Assembly (NCBI GenBank): GCA_028829895.1
Contig: CM054177.1
Coordinates: 46,395,164 to 46,459,163, forward strand
DNA: 64,000 nucleotides
DNA from: Sinotaia quadrata
Lineage: Eukaryota; Mollusca; Gastropoda; Architaenioglossa; Viviparidae
Direction: 5' to 3'
In this document: piece by piece, positions 46,411-59,257 of the stretch
Position numbering within the stretch: the stretch's first letter is position 1
Layout of the letters: each line of letters begins with the position of its first letter
Notes under the pieces: model-generated
Told to the model about the DNA's origin: nothing
Databases searched by the model: none
The model's input: only the letters and a program-made list of their open reading frames with translations
Position numbers and translations under genes: made by a program

Positions 46411-46599
46411 GAAAGACAGCGCTTACTTCAGGTTGTGCAAAGACTATTATCGCTTATCTCTAATAACTCCATTTCTGCTGTGCAATTCTCAGGCAGTAGC
46501 TGAAAGCAGGAAGCTGGCATCAAAAGAGTGGGAAATACAAAAGATGCACAGAACATATCATTTTGCAAGCTTTATGTGCAAAAGTCATGGTCGATTTGC

Positions 46600-46677
<78 letters not shown>

Positions 46678-46755
46678 TACACACATACACACACACATGC
46701 ACGCACTCACACACACACACACACATACACACACACACAAACACACACACACACT
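46600..46755. repeat. (CA)n microsatellite with GC variants
   Basis: Pure (CA)n to about 46668, then interrupted copies. Frames on both strands are artefacts. Confidence 0.97.
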
Positions 46756-46984
46756 GAAACATATACCTCACTGTGAAATTTAGATTCAAAAGTTTGCGTG
46801 ATGTGATTACACTTGTGTGCGAATATCATTGATTTACTGTCAGCGTAAAGTTCGTCATGCGTGAGTGAGTGTGCATGCAGTCGATTGTTTTCCCCTCGTA
46901 GGATGGTGATATAGGTGTGTTTGCTTGAATGTTCATATAGTTTCAGATTCTTAAACGAATAATCCTTTTTTTGGACTCTACTAA

Positions 46985-47310
46985 CAAATGGTTTATAAAA
47001 TGAGACAGATAGAATGTAGCCATTTAAACTTAGAAGAAGAAAAATGGTTTATATGAGACAGATAGAATGTAGCCATTTAAACTTAGAAGAAGAAAAAGCT
47101 TAGATGATTGTAACACAGCATAGTAGACTTGCTGATTTAGTAGTAAATCGATGTAACAAAATACCATAGAGTTTTGCTGATTTAGTTTTAGTAAATCGAT
47201 GTAACAAAATACCATAGAGTTTTGCTGATTTAGTTTTAGTAAATCGATGTAACAAAGTACCATAGAGTTTTGCTGAGTTTGTTTTAGTAAATATATGTAA
47301 CAAAGCGTCA
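46985..47310. repeat. two adjacent arrays: about 57-bp x2 and about 52-bp x4
   Basis: AATGGTTTATAAAATGAGAC plus AGATAGAATGTAGCCATTTA occurs twice at 46986-47097. Then GTTTTGCTGATTTAGTTTTA plus GTAAATCGATGTAACAAAAT and ACCATAGA repeats four times at 47125-47310. Confidence 0.93.
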
Positions 47311-47324
47311 CGGAGTTTTATTTG

Positions 47325-48195
47325 ATTTTGCTGTAATTAATAATCTTAACACAGAACCATGGAGATCGTTTCATGTTGTTGGAGTTAATAGTCTTAACAC
47401 AGAGCTATAGAACATTGTTTCATGCTGTTGGAGTTAATAGTCTTAACACAGAGCTATAGAACATTGTTTCATGTTGTTGGAGATAATAGTCTTAACACAG
47501 AGCTATAGAACATTGTTTCATGTTGTTGGAGTTAATAGTCTTAACACAGAGCTATAGAACATTGTTTCATGTTGTTGGAGTTAATAGTCTTAACACAGAG
47601 CTATAGAACATTGTTTCATGTTGTTGGAGTTAATAGTCTTAACACAGAGCTATAGAACATTGTTTCATGTTGTTGGAGTTAATAGTCTTAACACAGAGCT
47701 ATAGAACATTGTTTCATGTTGTTGGAGTTAATAGTCTTAACACAGAGCTATAGAACATTGTTTCATGTTGTTGGAGTTAATAATCTTAACACAGAGCTAT
47801 ATAACATTGTTTCATGTTGTTGGAGTTAAAAGTCTTAACACAGAGCTATAGAACATTGTTTCATGTTGTTGGAGTTAATAATCTTAACACAGAGCTATAG
47901 AACATTGTTTCATGTTGTTGGAGTTAATAGTCTTAACACAGAGCTATAGAACATTGTTTCATGTTGTTGGAGTTAATAATCTTAACACAGAGCTATAGAA
48001 CATTGTTTCATGTTGTTGGAGTTAATAGTCTTAACACAGAGCTATAGAACATTGTTTCATGTTGTTGGAGTTAATAATCTTAACACAGAGCTATAGAACA
48101 TTGTTTCATGTTGTTGGAGTTAATAGTCTTAACACAGAGCTATAGAACATTGTTTCATGTTGTTGGAGTTAATAGTCTTAACACAGAGCTATAAA
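47325..48195. repeat. 49-bp tandem array, about 18 copies
   Basis: The unit is TTAACACAGAGCTATAGAAC followed by ATTGTTTCATGTTGTTGGAG and TTAATAGTC. Unit starts run from 47346 to 48178 in 49-bp steps. Interior copies are almost identical apart from an AATAGTC/AATAATC variant that alternates in the right half, which indicates amplification of a two-unit block. This is the longest array in the window, about 870 bp. Confidence 0.98.
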
Positions 48196-48275
48196 GTTTT
48201 ATGTTATCTGATTTATAATTGTAATAATAGCTATAGAGTTTTATGTTATCTGATTTATAATTGTAATAATAGCTA
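48196..48275. repeat. about 43-bp direct duplication
   Basis: AGTTTTATGTTATCTGATTT plus ATAATTGTAATAATAGCTAT occurs twice, joined to the end of the 49-bp array by its GAGCTATA word. Confidence 0.93.
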
Positions 48276-48584
48276 TAGAAAACTGGCAGTGTTTCCTGAC
48301 CTTTATGCATCCATTGATTTTCTGTTTCGTGGGCACTATCAGTGTGGTGTGGTGTTTGGATTAATTAATAATTAATAATAACTAACCCTAACTCATAAGG
48401 AACCAAAATAGTCCGCTCCTCTGACATAAAAATATTTCCGGCCAATCAGAAGCGAATTTAAATGAACCGCCATACTCTGATATTTAGTCCTAAGCAACGC
48501 ACCAAACATAACTACCACATTGATATTCAAGTAATTTTATCAGCATTTCTTTTCACACTGAGGACAGTCGTTTAGTGAGATATG

Positions 48585-48975
48585 ATGTAAATTATAAAAA
48601 AAATGATATGTGTAAGGAAGTCTAATTACATGTTGAAAAGTTGATCGTTTACGAAACGTGCTAGATTAGGCACAGTAGCAATAGTCGAGTAGCAATTATA
48701 AGAAATGATATGTGTATGGAAGTCTAATTACAAGTTGAAGAGTTGATCGTTACGTTCTAAATTAGGCTGTTACTGTGTCGAGTAGCAATTATAAGAAATG
48801 ATATGTGTATGGAAGTCTAATCACAAGTTGAAGAATTGGTCGTTACGTTCTAAATTAGCCTGTTACTGTGTCGAGTAGCAATTATAAGAAATGATATGTG
48901 TATGGAAGTCTAATCACAAGTTGAAGAATTGGTCGTTACGTTCTAAATTAGGCTGTTACTGTGTCGAGTAGCAAA
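48585..48975. repeat. 93-bp tandem array, about 4 copies
   Basis: The unit contains GAGTAGCAATTATAAGAAAT, GATATGTGTATGGAAGTCTA and CGTTACGTTCTAAATTAGGC. GAGTAGCAA starts at 48687, 48780, 48873 and 48966, exactly 93 bp apart; an older copy precedes them. Confidence 0.95.
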
Positions 48976-49568
48976 AGACCGTACGGGACGTAGAGCTGAG
49001 CATCACTTCTCACGGATGGTCAGATGTTTTCGTATGCTGGTGCTGGCTGTATCTATATTCGTATTTCAGGATTGCCTAGGCATGGCCCTAGAATGCCAAC
49101 TTCTGGAGATAAGTTGGTGGAGTCTTAAAGGTGCATCACTATAAAACTAACCCTATTGGTTTTATCATTTTTTCCTTCAGACGTTACAGATACTTAATGG
49201 TTGGTCTGACAAGAGATGGACAGCCCAGTGACAAGAGATGGACAGCCCACACTCATTTATTTTTCAATAGCGTCTTTCCTTGCAGGAACCGCAATGGACT
49301 TTTCATCTTTTTGATGTTCTCTGTTTTGGTTTGCTCTTGTAAGTCTTTCCTCTTCTCACCTTATTCTGAAGAAGGCGTTTTACTTGTTCATGTGGAGGTG
49401 GTTAGTTCCTTGTTATGAGATGGTGACTGTATTGTTTTTATTTGGTTTTTTTTTAAAGTCACTGTTTAAAATGTTTTAGAGATGGTGTACAGTGTTTGTT
49501 TCTGTAAGGAAACTGATGAGTGCTTTTTGGGTTAATTTTTCTGTTGTGGCTGTGGTTAAAGTAATGAT
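48976..49568. other. unassigned stretch
   Basis: A 95-codon plus frame at 49131-49418 includes a local duplication of GACAAGAGATGGACAGCCCA. It has no recognised domain and is not called a gene. Confidence 0.45.
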
Positions 49569-49925
49569 TGTATAGAGAGTATGATGTGTAACAGATCTGT
49601 GGCGTCGATTATATTGTTTTCTTTCCTCATTGTATAGTGGAATATAGAGATCATTACGTGTAACAGATTTGTGGCGTCAATTATTGTTTTTTTCCCTCAT
49701 TGTATAGTGGAATATAGAGATCATGACGTGTAACAAATCTGTGGTGTCAATTATTGTTTTCTTTCCTCATTGTATAGTGGAATATAGAGATCATGACGTG
49801 TAACAAATCTGTGGCGTCAATTATTGTTTTCTTTCCTCATTGTATAGTGGAATATAGAGATCATTACGTGTAACAGATTTGTGGCGTCAATTATATTGTT
49901 TTCTTTCCTCATTGTATAGTAAAAT
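49569..49925. repeat. 70-bp tandem array, 5 copies
   Basis: The unit is TGTATAGTGGAATATAGAGA followed by TCATTACGTGTAACAGATTT and GTGGCGTCAATTATTGTTTTCTTTCCTCAT. Starts at 49631, 49701, 49771, 49841 and 49911. Confidence 0.95.
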
Positions 49926-51235
49926 TTAGTGCAATAAGACACTTTGTATAGTGTTTTCTGTTCTACAGTGATTGCATGTCTTTGTTTGACCTGACATCTT
50001 ATGGTTTAGAAGTGTTGAGTTTAATCTTAATCTGAAAATGGCTTTGTTGTGTCAGTTGTTAGGTAAGTTCAGAGGTCGTGGTGTATTTATCATTTTATAA
50101 ATCTGTTTAATTTGTGCATGCATTTTTGAATGGTATATGGGAGTATGAAACTGTTTGCCTTGTTTTGTACCATATTTTGCCCCTTTGACTGCTGTTTCAT
50201 TTCTTTTTATATACTTGTGGCTTGGGATGATTAGTAGATAATTATATTTATATAATTATACATAATTATGCGACCTGTAGTTGTATACAAAGTGATTCTA
50301 CTAGCTAGTGTTATACGTGTAGAGAGCTAAGAAGAATACATCATCACCGTGACTTTAAGCTGCTCTTCATTAGGAACGCTGTAGGAGAAAAAGACAGTTT
50401 CTTGTACAACGACCAAAAGGGGGCGTGGAGCCTAAGTCGACAAAAATGAATGTGGATTAAACGTTTCGTCTGTCTTTAAGTGAGTGTGAACTGTCAACGT
50501 GTTGTGCTTCTGTGTGTAAACAAACTAACGTGCATATGATATTTTTTGTATATTTGTAAATGTGTGTGAGAGTGAAATGTGTGAGTGTGTGCTACTTTTG
50601 CTTGTGAAAGAGTATGCTTATGTGTATGTGTGTATGGAAACTGTCGGTGAGTTTGTCTGTGGGTAGGGTATATTAATGTAGTATATGTGAGAGCGAGTTC
50701 TTTTCGTGTGTGTACAGTTATGCATGTATATATATTGTGTGTGAATATGTGTGCGTGCGTGCGTGCGTGCGTGTGTGTGTGTGTGTGAATGAAAGAAAAT
50801 TGCGTCCCTTTACTGACAGTTCCGGATGACAGAAAATAAATTTAATCGCGTGTACATTACCCTGATACCGGCTTGTTTTGTCTCAGCCTTGTGTTAGCAA
50901 TGTGATTGTAAAACATCTGGCAACAAGCCAAGTCAAACTCTTTTCCCAGCATGGGAACAAGAAACGCAAACAAGCGAGCAAGCCAAGCCAAACCAGTATT
51001 TGAAAATGAAATCCAATCCATTCCCAGATGAAGCCAGAAGCAATCGTAGTCTCTCTGTCGTTTCAGATGGACCAGCAACTTCCGTCTGATATTGTGGTAA
51101 CTTAATTTGAAAGAGTGTAGTAAGGCAGAATGCGAGTAAGAGGGATTTAAATGGTTTATGGGCAATAGATGTGGGCTTTAGTGTGAACTTTTAGTTTTCA
51201 GGACACGTATTTTGTCTGCAGGCCATTATAGAGTG
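49926..51235. other. unassigned stretch with GT-rich blocks
   Basis: GT-rich low-complexity sequence lies at 50560-50790, with (GCGT)n then (GT)n at 50749-50788. A 102-codon minus frame at 50857-51165 contains no recognised domain. No gene is supported. Confidence 0.45.
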
Positions 51236-51765
51236 AACCGTACTAGGTCTTCTAAGGAAACTAGAAGAGGCCTACATCTTCCTAAGATTCGAGCAGAGGC
51301 CTACAATTTCTCCGGAGACAATACTGGCTTATAGTTTCGCAGGAGATGAATAGAGGCCCACAGTTACTTAGGAGACAGTAGAGGCCTACAGTTTTCAGGA
51401 GATTAGTCGGGGCCTATAGTTCAGGAGACAGTAGATGTCTACAGTTTTCAGGAGATTAGTCGGGGCCTGTAGTTCAGGAGACAGTAGATGTCTACAGTTT
51501 TCAGGAGATTAGTCGGGCGTACAGTTTTCAGGAGATTAGTCGGGTCTACAGTTTTCAGGAGATTAATCGGGCCTACAGTTTTCAGGAGATGGAGATTAGT
51601 TGGGTCTACAGTTTTCATGAGATTAGTCGGGTCTACAGTTTTCAGGAGATTAATCGGGTCTACAGTTTTCAGGAGATTAGTCGGGGCCTATCGTTGTTCA
51701 GGAGACAGTAGAGGTCTACAGGAGATGAGCAGAGATTCTATAGTTGCTCAAAAGATGAGTTGAGG
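51236..51765. repeat. 28-bp tandem array, about 15 degenerate copies
   Basis: The unit is GTCTACAGTTTTCAGGAGAT followed by TAGTCGGG, with longer variants carrying GGCCTATAGTTCAGGAGACA. Older copies (GAGGCCTACA words) extend left to 51250 and right to about 51900. Confidence 0.94.
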
Positions 51766-51899
51766 TCTTTAGAAACTGCCACTTTCTCGTGAGAGAAGTA
51801 GAGGTCCATAATTTCTCAAGAGACGATTGGTGGCCTACAGTATCTGAGACGATTAGAGATCTACAGTTTCTCAAAGTGATGAGTAAAAGCCTTTAGAGG

Positions 51900-52983
51900 C
51901 CTACATAGTTTTAGATTTTGTGTTGAAATATCTATACATTTAACCAATGTGATGTTTTTCGTCCATCTCTCAAGACGATTTTATTAAAATTATTAATAGA
52001 TATATACTAACTCAAGGTAACATTTTAAACTTTAATGATAACTTGAGCAATAATAATATTTTAAAACTTAATAATTATTAATTAGTAATAATATTTGGAA
52101 CTTTGTTATTGTAAATCATAATAAAAAGAGTGATTTCAACACACAACATTTTAACTTCTAATATTTAATTAAGTCAGCCTTATGTTTTTCTGATTCGCGG
52201 TTATACAATCTCCGTCTAACTTTCACAGCTTCGATCACTACAAGACGCCCTACGCATAACTGCTCGTAAGAGCGTATCGTAACCCTTGCAGATGGACGTT
52301 AAAGCCGGATATTGAGCTTGTCACTCAGAGTCGAAGAAGTCTGGATGACAGATGTTAGAAAGTTTATTTAGTGTGAGTTAGGGAAGACGCAGTTAGATTG
52401 CCTTGGATCCACACTAGCATCTCCGACAGCGACAAAACACCTGTAGCAAAATGTCCCAAACTGTACAGAATCGTTTGTGGACTTGTGGGAAACCTAATTT
52501 TACAATTCAGTAACTGCCAGCAAAGGTCAGTCTCATGGTTTCTCTAATTATTTATTAGGAAACTAATCTTTTCTTAATTTTGCAGCTTGTTTATGTGTTC
52601 TAGACGAGAGTGTGAAAGCATTCTCCACCTTTCCTCTGAATGTGATGAACATGACGTCATTTAGACGTGCGATAATAGGCAATGTCTAAAAGGAGAAATA
52701 CTACAATTATTTTCAGGCTGGCATTTTGTGTGAATGGACATCCACTGAGAAGAATAGACTTTTGTTTTGACCTTCTCTTCAACCGCCATATCTATACACA
52801 ATCATACCAGAGTGAGGACATCCAGCCATGCTCCTTTTGCAATGCCAGATGACAACGCAGTCGCTCTAACCGTCACAAACGAAACCTACTTCTATTCTAC
52901 TAAAGAGGAAGATATTCTGATATTCTGAACCTTCAGAAAGACAACTCTTTTGCTTTTGCTTATTCATATGCACTAAAACCCTT

Positions 52984-52987
<4 letters not shown>
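51900..52987. other. unassigned stretch
   Basis: AT-rich to 52160, then unique sequence with more CpG to 52950, including TGACGTCA near 52651. No open frame worth calling. Confidence 0.5.

Positions 52988-53024
<37 letters not shown>
52988..53024. repeat. (GT)n microsatellite
   Basis: Pure GT run of about 18 units. Confidence 0.97.
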
Positions 53025-53411
53025 TCACGAGTTCGAAATTATTTTAACCTATCTGGACATTTTATCGCTTCTTTTACATTTTGATCACCTGTTTTATTAC
53101 AATGAAATTCCCTTTAAAATTCTAAATATAGACTGTATCTCGTCCAGTCTATGTCCATATATGTCATAGGGACTTCTTTCAAAAGGGGAATTTTGGGAGC
53201 TAGATAACAATTGTATGTTTTAGCACAGGCTAGACGTTTGTGACACGTCATTCCATTGTGCGTCTTTTGTTTCTGTTTACTGAAAGTGGGTGTGTGACTG
53301 GAAAATCGGGGTAAATTTTCCAGACAATTATGGAGGATTTAATTAAAGTAAGATTTTACTCTTTCCTCGTTTTTCTTTTTCCTTCCGCATTTCACGCACA
53401 CATGCTACACA

Positions 53412-53562
53412 ACCAAACCCTTTTGTTGGCTAGCCATAACTCAGCCATTTAAGTATCATAGTTTAATTTTGTTTTAAAATGCCACAACCAAACCTTTTTG
53501 TTGGCTAGCCATAACTGAGTCATTTAAGTACCATAGTTTTAATTTTGTTTTAAAATGCGTGT
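53412..53562. repeat. about 75-bp direct duplication
   Basis: CCAAACCCTTTTGTTGGCTA plus GCCATAACTCAGCCATTTAA and TTTTGTTTTAAAATGC occurs twice in tandem with a few substitutions. Confidence 0.94.
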
Positions 53563-53837
53563 GTCTAGATTTGTGTAAGTTGCAAGTTGTACCTCGGGTT
53601 CGAAATTGTCTCCTTACCGACTTTCGTTTCATTTCGTCGCCTATCTGGTCATACTTCGCCTTAACAAGCTACTATTAACAAATAAAATTTAAAATAAAAT
53701 ATCCACTTTGCTTGTCTACGTAAGTCGATGGATCTGAGAGAGTTAAAAAAAAAATCACTAAGGCTATGTAAACAGCGCCCTTGTCAAGGTTATCGCTTAG
53801 CAAAAATAAATTTTAAAAAATTACGCTGAAAGTTTAA

Positions 53838-53975
53838 CAACATTAAAACACAAACAGTACTTCATCCCATGTGTATGTTATTTCTATGAATGTCTCGGGC
53901 GTAGTCACATTAAAACACAAACAGTACTTCATCCCTTGCGTATGTCATTTCTATGAATATTTCGGGCACTAGTGG
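53838..53975. repeat. about 66-bp direct duplication
   Basis: ACATTAAAACACAAACAGTA plus CTTCATCCCATGTGTATGTT and ATTTCTATGAAT occurs twice. Confidence 0.94.
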
Positions 53976-54599
53976 ACACAGTTAACACGAATATCATTCA
54001 ACCACTGCAAAATTTTTTTTTTTCTGGGAAAAAAAAACCCTCACAAGATCGGTAAAGCAAACTCATCGCCAAATAGTTTAACATACTCTTTCAAAAATAA
54101 AATATCAAAATATAAAATTTAAACAAAAATCTCTTTCAAACTGTTGGAATAAAATAGCGCCACCCCAGCCCACAACACCCCCCCCCCCAAAAAAAAAAAA
54201 AAAATGCTAAGTACATCAAAGTCAGTCTAAGTTCCTAAAAAGAAAGCATTGGGAATAACCGTTTACAACATTTGGCGACCACAGCATATCAGAAATTGAA
54301 GCTTTACTTTGTGCCCGAGTGCTTCCAATGCAATTACTGAGAACTTGGCTGGAGATTCAAGTATGGCTGTAAGACTGTAAGTGAAGCGTTTGCACGTGGC
54401 CGTCAATCTAGAAAGAATAGGGAGGTCTGTACAACGAAAAACTTTTGAATTACGTAAACAATTTTTAACAAAAACAACAAAGTTTTATATCGAAGATACT
54501 ATCTGTTCCAATGGCGCCATAAAAACTAGAAGTTACAGTTTTAAACAGAAACTAAACAGAACAAGTTTTGTAGCGAACTGATTGTTATTTATATTCATA
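53976..54599. other. unassigned stretch with homopolymers
   Basis: Poly-T at 54006-54023, poly-C then poly-A at 54179-54203. The 66-codon plus frame at 54381-54581 is unrecognised. Confidence 0.45.
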
Positions 54600-54965
54600 C
54601 AGAAACCGAGCAAAGAACCTGCTTGGGACGTCATTATTGAATGTGATAGTAAACTCATTGATTATTATGTTCATAAGAAAGAACCTGCTTAAGTATTTCT
54701 GAGTGAAATGATATTGTTTACTATGGTCTTAACAAAGAACCTGTTTAGGGTGCAATAAAAGTATTTCTGAGTGAAACAATTGTTATTACGGTGCACTAAA
54801 AGTATTTCTGAGTGAACTGATTGTTTACAATGGTCATAACAAGGAACCTGTTTACGGTGCATTAGAGGTATTTCTGAGTGAAATGATTGTTTACTATGTT
54901 CAAAATGAAGAACGTGTTCTAGTTGATTAATGGAATTTCTGAATTAATTGAACAAAGAATCTGTT
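54600..54965. repeat. irregular tandem array of about 55-65 bp units, 6 copies
   Basis: Core words AAGAACCTGCTTAAGTATTT, CTGAGTGAAATGAT and TGTTTACTATGGTCATAAC recur with variable gaps, so this is a degenerate array. A CA-rich block follows at 54968-55015. Confidence 0.85.
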
Positions 54966-55015
54966 CACATACACACACGCACACACACACACACACGCAC
55001 GTACGCATGCACACA

Positions 55016-56529
55016 CTAAAATTTATTTACACCGTGCAGCTGGCATTGATTGAAAGAGGCTACTAAGCCACGATAATTTTTGGAAGACAGAATTTTCAAG
55101 GGTACTAGGTCTATATTAGCGCCACAAAGTTGTTGCTCTGCGAAACTGGCTATCAGGGAAAGATAACTCAGATCTGAAACACATTCAGCGATACACATTT
55201 ACCGAAAATGGGTGGGTGGTAGTGGAGAGGGGTGCTCACGCTAACTACCTTGGAATAAAAGTGTGTAAGCCGCCCAAGCACTCGACGTGACAGATAATTA
55301 CATGCGCGTGCGCTGACGCACGATAAAACACAACCAGTCAACGAGAACTGACGTGCATTGCGCCGGCAGCTTGAAAGATGCCGACAGCGCTGAGTCGTCT
55401 GCCTAGCCTGACTCAAGAATCTAAGATTCTAAGTGATGCAAGACACTTGTAAAAGTAAACACCCCACACTCCTTGCTTAGACTGGTTTCCAAAAAATTGA
55501 GAGGCTAAGCGTCAAGGCAATATGGATAGATAGTTTGCTTGTACAAAACACCCCGGGGACTCGAAGTCAAGCCACTCTAGATTTAAAGGTTCTTGAAGCT
55601 GGTACTCGAGCTCTGCTGTGACGCAATAACGAGACCAAAATCGTCTCCAGTTTCGGAGCCGTTAAAACAGTGAAGTGCTCGAGTTCATTGCTCGCATCTC
55701 TTTGAATCTAATCGGAGTGTCTCTTGAGTTGCTCTGCCTGTGACGTTAACTATTCTTGTTGACCATGCTTTGCACCATAACAGCTTTCCTTTTCTGTCAG
55801 AGTAAAAGGGGAGATTATACATTTAATCCCATAAGAAAACCAAGTATTTTTAAACAAAAATTTAATTTACTTATTGTTTTTTTTTGATTTGTTTACAAGT
55901 TCATTTCCGTCTTTAAATTATGTGAGAACGAAGAAAACAAAAGACAAATGCACAACAATGGCGAGACGATAAATTACCTAAAAAAGCTTACATGTTAAAT
56001 TTTCATTAACATAACTTCTTTCCAGTTGGTTCATATTAGTACAGACGATATGCAGAAATTGGCAGAAACAAGAAAACAATACCCCACCCCTCACTAACAA
56101 AATTAAAGGGAGCAGGAGCAGGTAGGGTGCTGCAAATCACCATAGCAACGATACTCAGAATCTCTAGAATACATTAACCTCTCCCCACCCCACTCCTCTC
56201 AACGACTGGTGTTTCCTTTACCTTCTCAACTAAATGCACCCATATATTCTTTAACATTCCATCCACGCGACATAAAAGATGATGGATGTAATTAGAACGC
56301 CTGTGGTTCAGTGGTTACGAAAAATGTTGTTGACAAGATCGCCGTTGTGTGGGTGGTTGACGGGATTGCGGGCAAATTTGTTTCGTTTGAGTGAAGTATT
56401 TCGTTGTGAATTGTTTTTATTCTTTCCCTCTGATGGGGCGGTTGGTTAAATTGTATTCGCTACGGTTATGGCATTCGAAAGAAAACTGTTATGTCACATT
56501 CCGCCTTAAAAAAATAGTAATATTTATTT
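55016..56529. other. unassigned stretch
   Basis: Unique sequence, CpG-richer at 55260-55400. Minus frames at 55016-55198 and 55168-55416 have no recognised domain. At 56305-56320 the words GTGGTTCAGTGGTTA resemble a tRNA A box, but no B box follows. No gene is supported. Confidence 0.45.
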
Positions 56530-56783
56530 TTATTTTATCTGTCTCGTTTGATACTCGTTGACTGAGGAATCAAACATTTTTTTCCCCAGTTGGATTCCGA
56601 TGCCTTTGTATCGTTCGTTGATGTCAGTTAAATGGGACCAGACAGTCTTTGGTAGGCGCTGTTTTCACATTAAGCTTGCGTTCTTCTTCCATCTCTCTCA
56701 TTCTAGATACCAGTACTTCCAAATGTAGGTCAACACTAGACCGAGGACGGCTTTCTTTAGTGTATCGATCACTGGCCAGCCAC
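56530..56783 (-). pseudogene. unrecognised decayed coding segment or exon
   Basis: After an acceptor-like TTCGTTCCAG, the minus strand reads WLASDRYTKESRPRSSVDL, HLEVLVSRMREMEEERKLNV and KTAPTKDC over 52 codons (to the stop at 56624). This includes a charged helical stretch. In the next frame, overlapping its end, the text continues PKTVWSHLTDINERYKGIGI and QLGKKMFDSSVNEYQTRQIK before a stop at 56530. Both halves have protein-like composition with balanced charge, unlike chance frames in this AT-rich window. The pattern fits one exon or processed copy with a single frameshift near 56640. I cannot name the protein, and no matching neighbouring exon was found. Confidence 0.35.
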
Positions 56784-57314
<531 letters not shown>

Positions 57315-57444
57315 GTTGGAAAATCAGAATCGAGGTCTTTAATAAATAAAAGAAAAAATACTGGCTCTTGCAAAACTGTCATTGATTTATGCTCAGATTT
57401 GCGCCTTTTGTGTAGGCAGCCGTTCAGCCGCTTTGAATAGTAAT

Positions 57445-57800
57445 AACTCTCTCCCTCTCTCTCATACACACACAGACATACGCACACTCCCTCACCTCCT
57501 CTCTCTCTCATATTCCCTCTCTCTCACACACACTCCCTCACTCCCCCCCACACACTCCCTCACTCCCCGTCTCTCTCTCTCTCACACTCCCTCTATCACA
57601 CACACACACTTTCTCATCCTCTCTCCCTCTCACACTCCCTCCACCTTCTCTCTCACTCACTCCCCCTCTCTCACACTCCCTCACTCCCCGTCTCTGTCTC
57701 ACACACACAATCTCTCTCTCTCACACTCCCTACTCTCTCTCACATGCACACACACTCCCTCTCACTCTGTCACACACACACACACTCCCTCTCACTCTGT

Positions 57801-57857
<57 letters not shown>

Positions 57858-57984
57858 TCCCTTTCCTCTCTCACACGCACTCCTCCACCCCCTCTCCCTC
57901 TCTCTCACACTCCCTCTTTCTCTCACATGCACACTCCCTCACTACCCCTCTCTCTCTCTCACCCAACACTCCCTCCCTCAATCC

Positions 57985-58052
<68 letters not shown>
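57445..58052. repeat. 600-bp CT/CA-rich low-complexity block
   Basis: A mosaic of (CT)n, (CA)n and CACTCCCTC words, with pure (CA)n at 57804-57855 and 58006-58050. One strand is almost purely pyrimidine plus A. Frames of up to 259 codons here are composition artefacts. Confidence 0.97.
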
Positions 58053-58054
<2 letters not shown>

Positions 58055-58679
58055 ACAAAATCCCAACAAATAAAGGAGCAATAGTATATACTAACAAAGT
58101 ACAAAGAGAAATAGTCCCCACCCCCAAATCCACTCACACTTTTTCGATCGTCGATAAATAATACTCTGAATGAAATAATTACGCACTCTAGCCCCTGAGC
58201 TATATATATAAATGGAGAGGACACCCAATGATAGCAAGTGCTGTCGATGTGTCGCTAACGGAAGTTTCATTGCGACCATTTTGAAAATATCAGCCTAACA
58301 CAACAGTACTGATGACAGAATAATGGAAAGCATTCATTATTTTCAAAATATGCCTTAGTCTATATTGCAAATGACACAGTCATATTTAAATAATTATATT
58401 AGACATTTATTATAATAATTTTTGTTTTTAGTTTTGGATAAAATTGCTTAAAATAAATATTCTTGAAAATATAAATTTACAATATTACACTTACAGAATA
58501 TAATCACAAAATAATGTAAACAGTAGTTTGCCATAACAAAACAGCTGTTTGTGAATAAAAAATATTAATAAAATTCTAATCAGATGTTTTTGTTTTAATT
58601 TGTATGTATTTCAGGCTTATTATTATGTTTATCAAAATCAAAGCACATATCCACTGATAAATATAATATATTGTTTGAG
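58053..58679. other. AT-rich unassigned stretch
   Basis: No gene, array or element end is evident; base composition is like the NKCC intron. Confidence 0.5.
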
Positions 58680-58746
58680 AATGTGGTGCGAGCGTGCGTG
58701 TGTGTGTGTGCGCGCGCATGCGTGCGTGCTTGCATGCGTGTGTGTG
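58680..58746. repeat. GT/GC-rich low-complexity tract
   Basis: GTGTGTGTGTGCGCGCGCAT and GCGTGC words, a Z-DNA-prone alternating purine-pyrimidine tract. Confidence 0.9.
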
Positions 58747-58779
58747 ATGGAGTTTCGTCTGTGTCGCTAGTAGAAGTGT

Positions 58780-59015
58780 AAGTTTTCCACTCGCGGAAAC
58801 ATTGTGACCTTAAACTTTGTTGTGGAGGAGAGAAAACGTTTACAGCGCCAATAATTATATCCGCCAAGTGAGATAGAGACGAGTGGTGGAGGATTTTTAA
58901 TCAAATAAATTAAGATTCTCGATTTTGTAATTAGTTTTGAATGGTTAATTAAATAATAATAATATCCATTAATTAAGTGGTGTTGCGTCACATATTTATT
59001 GAATTATAGCTACAT
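58780..59015 (+). repeat. dispersed repeat family B, copy 2
   Basis: Matches 28975-29190 in order: TTGTTGTGGAGGAGAGAAAA, CGTTTACAGCGCCA, CCGCCAAGTGAG, TTTGTAATTAGTTTTGAATG, TTAATTAAATAATAATAATA and CATTAATTAAGTGGTGTTGC. Confidence 0.75.
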
Positions 59016-59257
59016 AAAATTGGGTGTGTATGTATATATATATATATTGAAAACGGTCATAGTTACCAAATACGCTACAATGCGATCGGTACTTTCAATA
59101 GGGCGGGGGTTTGGACAGTATAATTGCCTTTGTGTCCTCTCCATATATAAAGCCCAGTGACTCAGGCTCACAGTTACTGTAACAGTAAGGATAGGGAATT
59201 TAATAAAATTCTATTTTAACAATTTTAGTCTCTAGAACTCGCATACTTAATTAGAAG

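Noticed and set aside
50857..51165. 102-codon minus-strand frame
   Set aside because: No recognised motif and no transcript signals; length is within chance expectation for this base composition.
55168..55416. 82-codon minus frame rich in Cys and Arg
   Set aside because: The composition follows the CpG-rich DNA; no domain, no signal and no neighbouring exon.
56300..56380. tRNA gene or tRNA-derived SINE
   Set aside because: GTGGTTCAGTGGTTA resembles an A box, but there is no B box (GGTTCGAATCC) or cloverleaf pairing downstream.
57382..58161. 259-codon open frame
   Set aside because: Its translation is almost only S, L, H, T and P from CT/CA simple sequence; there are open frames on both strands.
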